NCBI RefSeq assembly: GCF_016650635.1
Contig: NZ_JAEKFI010000001.1
Location: 1,426,001-1,490,000, forward strand
DNA from: Pseudomonas sp. TH43
GTDB lineage: Bacteria; Pseudomonadota; Gammaproteobacteria; Pseudomonadales; Pseudomonadaceae
Direction: 5' to 3'
DNA length: 64,000 nucleotides
The notes under the pieces are model-generated. The model ran no database searches and had not been told where the DNA came from. It saw nothing but the letters and a program-made list of their open reading frames with translations. A program made the position numbers and the translations under genes. This document shows, piece by piece, positions 61,537-64,000 of the stretch (its first letter is position 1; the number at the start of each line of letters is the position of its first letter).

Positions 61537-64000
61537 ATGAACCCGCCGCTGAGTAAACCGTTGGCACCCTCCTGGGTCAGCCGATTCAAAGAGCAGAGCC
61601 TGGAGCGTGGCCGCCGCTACGCCTTGGAAAACCGGGTACGCATCGCCCAGGTCGGTGATGCGACGATTACCGCCAGTTGCGAAGGCTCTGGCGGTAACGT
61701 CTACCGTCAGACCATTCATCTTCGTGAGTCAGCCAAAGGCACCCTGCTGCTGGTCGATGCCGGCTGCACCTGCCCGGTTCGCACCAACTGCAAACACTGC
61801 GCAGCGGTGCTGCTGAAAATTCAGGAAACCCTCGAATACCCCGCCGCCGCCAAAGACGCCGAGTTGCTGGAAAAACTTCAGGCCGTGCTGGAAAACCGCA
61901 GCCCGAAAGCGCCGCCGCAAGTGCTGGTCGACAACGTACAACCACTGCCACGCCTGTGGCTGGCCAGCGTCGAATTCAGTGCTTTCGAACCGCGCAACGG
62001 CAAGATGCAGCGCTACATTCAACATCGCGCGGCGCTGTCGTTCAGCTATCTGGACGAATACGTCAGCGGACAGAAAAACAGCGACATCCTGATTCGTCAG
62101 GAGACCCAGACACTACGGATAAAACGCCACCCGGAAGTCGAACAGTCCTACCGCGAACAGTTACGCATCCTCGGTTTCCGCATCGCTACGCGCCAAAGCA
62201 AAGCGCTGCCGGAAAGCGCTGGTGAGCTGTATGAAATGGTCAACGACAGCGCCTGGCTGACCTTCACCCTCAACGATCTGCCGAAGCTGCGCAGCCAAGG
62301 CTGGGAATTGCAGATCGACGAAGAATTCGGCTTTGACCTGACCGCCGTGGATGACTGGTACGCCACGGTCGAACAGGCGCCGGAACGCGATTGGTTTGAT
62401 CTTGAGCTGGGCATCATCGTCAACGGTGAGCGCCTGAGTCTGCTGCCGATCCTGCTCAACCTGATGCGCTCACACGCGGAAATCCTCAACCCGGAACGCC
62501 TTGCGCGCCGTCGCGACGACGAGCTGATTCTGGTCAACGTGCCGCAACGCAACCTTGAGCACGGGCCGCTGCAGGTTGCTCTGCCACTGGGTCGATTGAA
62601 ACCGGTGCTGGCGACTTTGGGCGAGTTCTATTTGCAGGAACCGGGCGAAACCACGCTGCGCTTGAGCAAGGCCGACGCTACGCGACTCAACTCGCTGGAA
62701 GGCCTTCCGCTGCTGTGGGAGGGTGGCGAGCAGATCCGCACATTTGCCCAACGCCTGCGCGACATTCGTGATTTCAGCGCGCAGGCGCCAGAGGGCTTGA
62801 ACGCGACGCTGCGCCCGTATCAGCTCGAAGGTCTGAGCTGGATGCAATCGCTGCGGCAACTGGAAGTCGGCGGGATTCTCGCGGATGACATGGGCCTGGG
62901 CAAAACCCTACAGACGCTGGCGCATATTCTCAGCGAGAAAAATGCCGGGCGCCTGGACCGTCCGTGCATGGTAGTCATGCCAACCAGCCTGATCCCCAAC
63001 TGGCTCGATGAGGCGGCGCACTTCACGCCGCAACTGAAAGTAGTGGCGCTGTATGGCGCCAGCCGCAAGAAGCACTTCGACCACCTGGCTGATTTCGATC
63101 TGATCCTCACCACTTACGCACTGCTGCCCAAGGACGTCGAACGTCTGGTGAAGCAGCCGCTGCATGTGTTGGTGCTGGATGAAGCGCAGTACATCAAGAA
63201 TCCGAACAGCAAAGCCGCTCAAGCCGCGCGCGAACTGAATGCCCGTCAGCGTCTGTGCCTGAGTGGCACGCCGCTGGAAAACCACCTGGGCGAGCTGTGG
63301 TCGCTGTTCCACTTCCTGCTGCCGGGATGGCTTGGCGACGTCAAAAGCTTCAATGCCGATTACCGGGTGCCAATAGAAAAGCGCGGCAGTGAAGTCAGAC
63401 TTCAACACCTGAACGGTCGGATAAAACCGTTTCTGTTGCGCCGCACCAAAGAACAAGTGGCCACCGAACTGCCGCCAAAGACCGAAATCATTCACTGGGT
63501 CGATCTCAACGAAGCCCAGCGCGACGTGTACGAAACCATGCGCTTGGCCATGGACAAGAAAGTCCGCGACGAGATCACCCGCAAAGGCGTGGCGCGCAGT
63601 CAGATCATCATTCTTGAAGCGCTGCTGAAACTGCGTCAGGTCTGCTGTGATTTGCGCCTGGTCAACGACGGGACCCTGCCCGCTCGCGGCAGCACCTCGG
63701 GCAAGCTCGACAGCTTGATGGAAATGCTTGAGGAGTTGTTCGAGGAAGGTCGGCGGATTTTGCTGTTTTCGCAGTTCACCTCGATGCTGTCACTGATCGA
63801 AGATGAATTGAAGAAACGCAATGTCGCCTATGCGTTATTGACTGGCCAGACCCGCGATCGGCGTACGCCGGTGAAGGAATTCCAGAGCGGCAAGCGTCAG
63901 ATCTTTCTGATCAGCCTGAAGGCCGGCGGTGTTGGCTTGAACCTGACAGAAGCGGACACGGTGATTCACTACGACCCGTGGTGGAACCCGGCGACCGAGA
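61537..64000 (+). CDS. SWIM-domain SNF2-family helicase, 3' end outside window
   Basis: At least 821 codons of an open frame run from ATG 61537 to the window edge. The N-terminus has a SWIM zinc finger (CTCPVRTNCKHCAAVLL; C-x-C, later C-x-H). The motor domain has ADDMGLGKTLQTLA (Walker A, codons from 62881), VVMPTSLIPNW, VLDEAQYIKN and the C-terminal-lobe motifs ILLFSQFTSML, VGLNLTEADTVI and DPWWNPA. SNF2-family bacterial proteins remodel protein-DNA complexes; RapA-like recycling is another possibility. The final lobe is cut by the window edge. Confidence 0.9.
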   Translation, partial: MNPPLSKPLAPSWVSRFKEQSLERGRRYALENRVRIAQVGDATITASCEGSGGNVYRQTIHLRESAKGTLLLVDAGCTCPVRTNCKHCAAVLLKIQETLEYPAAAKDAELLEKLQAVLENRSPKAPPQVLVDNVQPLPRLWLASVEFSAFEPRNGKMQRYIQHRAALSFSYLDEYVSGQKNSDILIRQETQTLRIKRHPEVEQSYREQLRILGFRIATRQSKALPESAGELYEMVNDSAWLTFTLNDLPKLRSQGWELQIDEEFGFDLTAVDDWYATVEQAPERDWFDLELGIIVNGERLSLLPILLNLMRSHAEILNPERLARRRDDELILVNVPQRNLEHGPLQVALPLGRLKPVLATLGEFYLQEPGETTLRLSKADATRLNSLEGLPLLWEGGEQIRTFAQRLRDIRDFSAQAPEGLNATLRPYQLEGLSWMQSLRQLEVGGILADDMGLGKTLQTLAHILSEKNAGRLDRPCMVVMPTSLIPNWLDEAAHFTPQLKVVALYGASRKKHFDHLADFDLILTTYALLPKDVERLVKQPLHVLVLDEAQYIKNPNSKAAQAARELNARQRLCLSGTPLENHLGELWSLFHFLLPGWLGDVKSFNADYRVPIEKRGSEVRLQHLNGRIKPFLLRRTKEQVATELPPKTEIIHWVDLNEAQRDVYETMRLAMDKKVRDEITRKGVARSQIIILEALLKLRQVCCDLRLVNDGTLPARGSTSGKLDSLMEMLEELFEEGRRILLFSQFTSMLSLIEDELKKRNVAYALLTGQTRDRRTPVKEFQSGKRQIFLISLKAGGVGLNLTEADTVIHYDPWWNPATE

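Overview
The window looks like a chromosome segment of a fluorescent Pseudomonas (P. fluorescens complex). The evidence is GC-rich coding DNA, typical Pseudomonas gene neighbourhoods (tal-rssC-rssB-PilZ-mlaA, queF-cupredoxin-copRS, lolCDE-PilZ-glpQ-sthA, gap-mfd), and many REP elements of the fluorescent-pseudomonad types (GCGAGCAGGCTCGCTCCCAC and GCAGCCTGCGGCAGCTCCTA). Gene orders attributed below to P. aeruginosa are recalled, not looked up.

Region 1 (1 to about 12,000) is the integrase-proximal end of a temperate phage or phage-derived island inserted at dusA. Its other end lies left of the window. From right to left it holds a tyrosine integrase next to dusA, a two-gene ATPase/HNH-nuclease module resembling the Septu (PtuAB) defence system in visibly AT-rich DNA, a PrtN-like gene, and a rightward early operon (dNMP kinase, KilAC-like protein, second PrtN-like protein, DUF2303). 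A CI-like S24 repressor faces a Cro-like gene, followed by a leftward CII-like/zinc-finger/primase-helicase operon. Two 19-bp operators with identical half-sites overlap the -35 boxes of the early promoters. Ten copies or near-copies of a 9-mer lie just past the primase gene and may be a replication origin.

Region 2 (about 12,900 to 37,600) lies between dusA and tal. It holds a complete Wzx/Wzy-type acidic exopolysaccharide locus: uppP, two winged-helix regulators, a WcaJ-like initiating transferase, a Wza-like exporter with YjbEFGH homologues, galE, galU, an orphan phosphomannomutase C-terminal domain, an SGNH esterase, an acyltransferase, Wzy-like and Wzx proteins, a pyruvyltransferase, one glycosyltransferase, Wzc, Wzb and a secreted glycosidase. 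With a single committed glycosyltransferase plus GalE and GalU, the simplest prediction is a pyruvylated, acylated disaccharide polymer of glucose and galactose. Short motifs (GACTRAAAATAAC, TTGTTAGA) recur in the intergenic regions of the locus.

Region 3 (37,700 to 64,000) is ordinary core genome: transaldolase; the RssB/RssC control of RpoS; two PilZ proteins; MlaA; a degenerate HAD protein; QueF; a copper-responsive cupredoxin with CopRS and a CopR box; the LolCDE lipoprotein exporter; a phosphodiesterase; soluble transhydrogenase; ApbE; an MHS-family carboxylate transporter; the long-form GAPDH; Mfd; a CsiV-like protein; and a SWIM/SNF2 helicase cut off by the right edge. REP hairpins sit at many gene ends. 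No rRNA, tRNA, CRISPR array or insertion sequence was seen.
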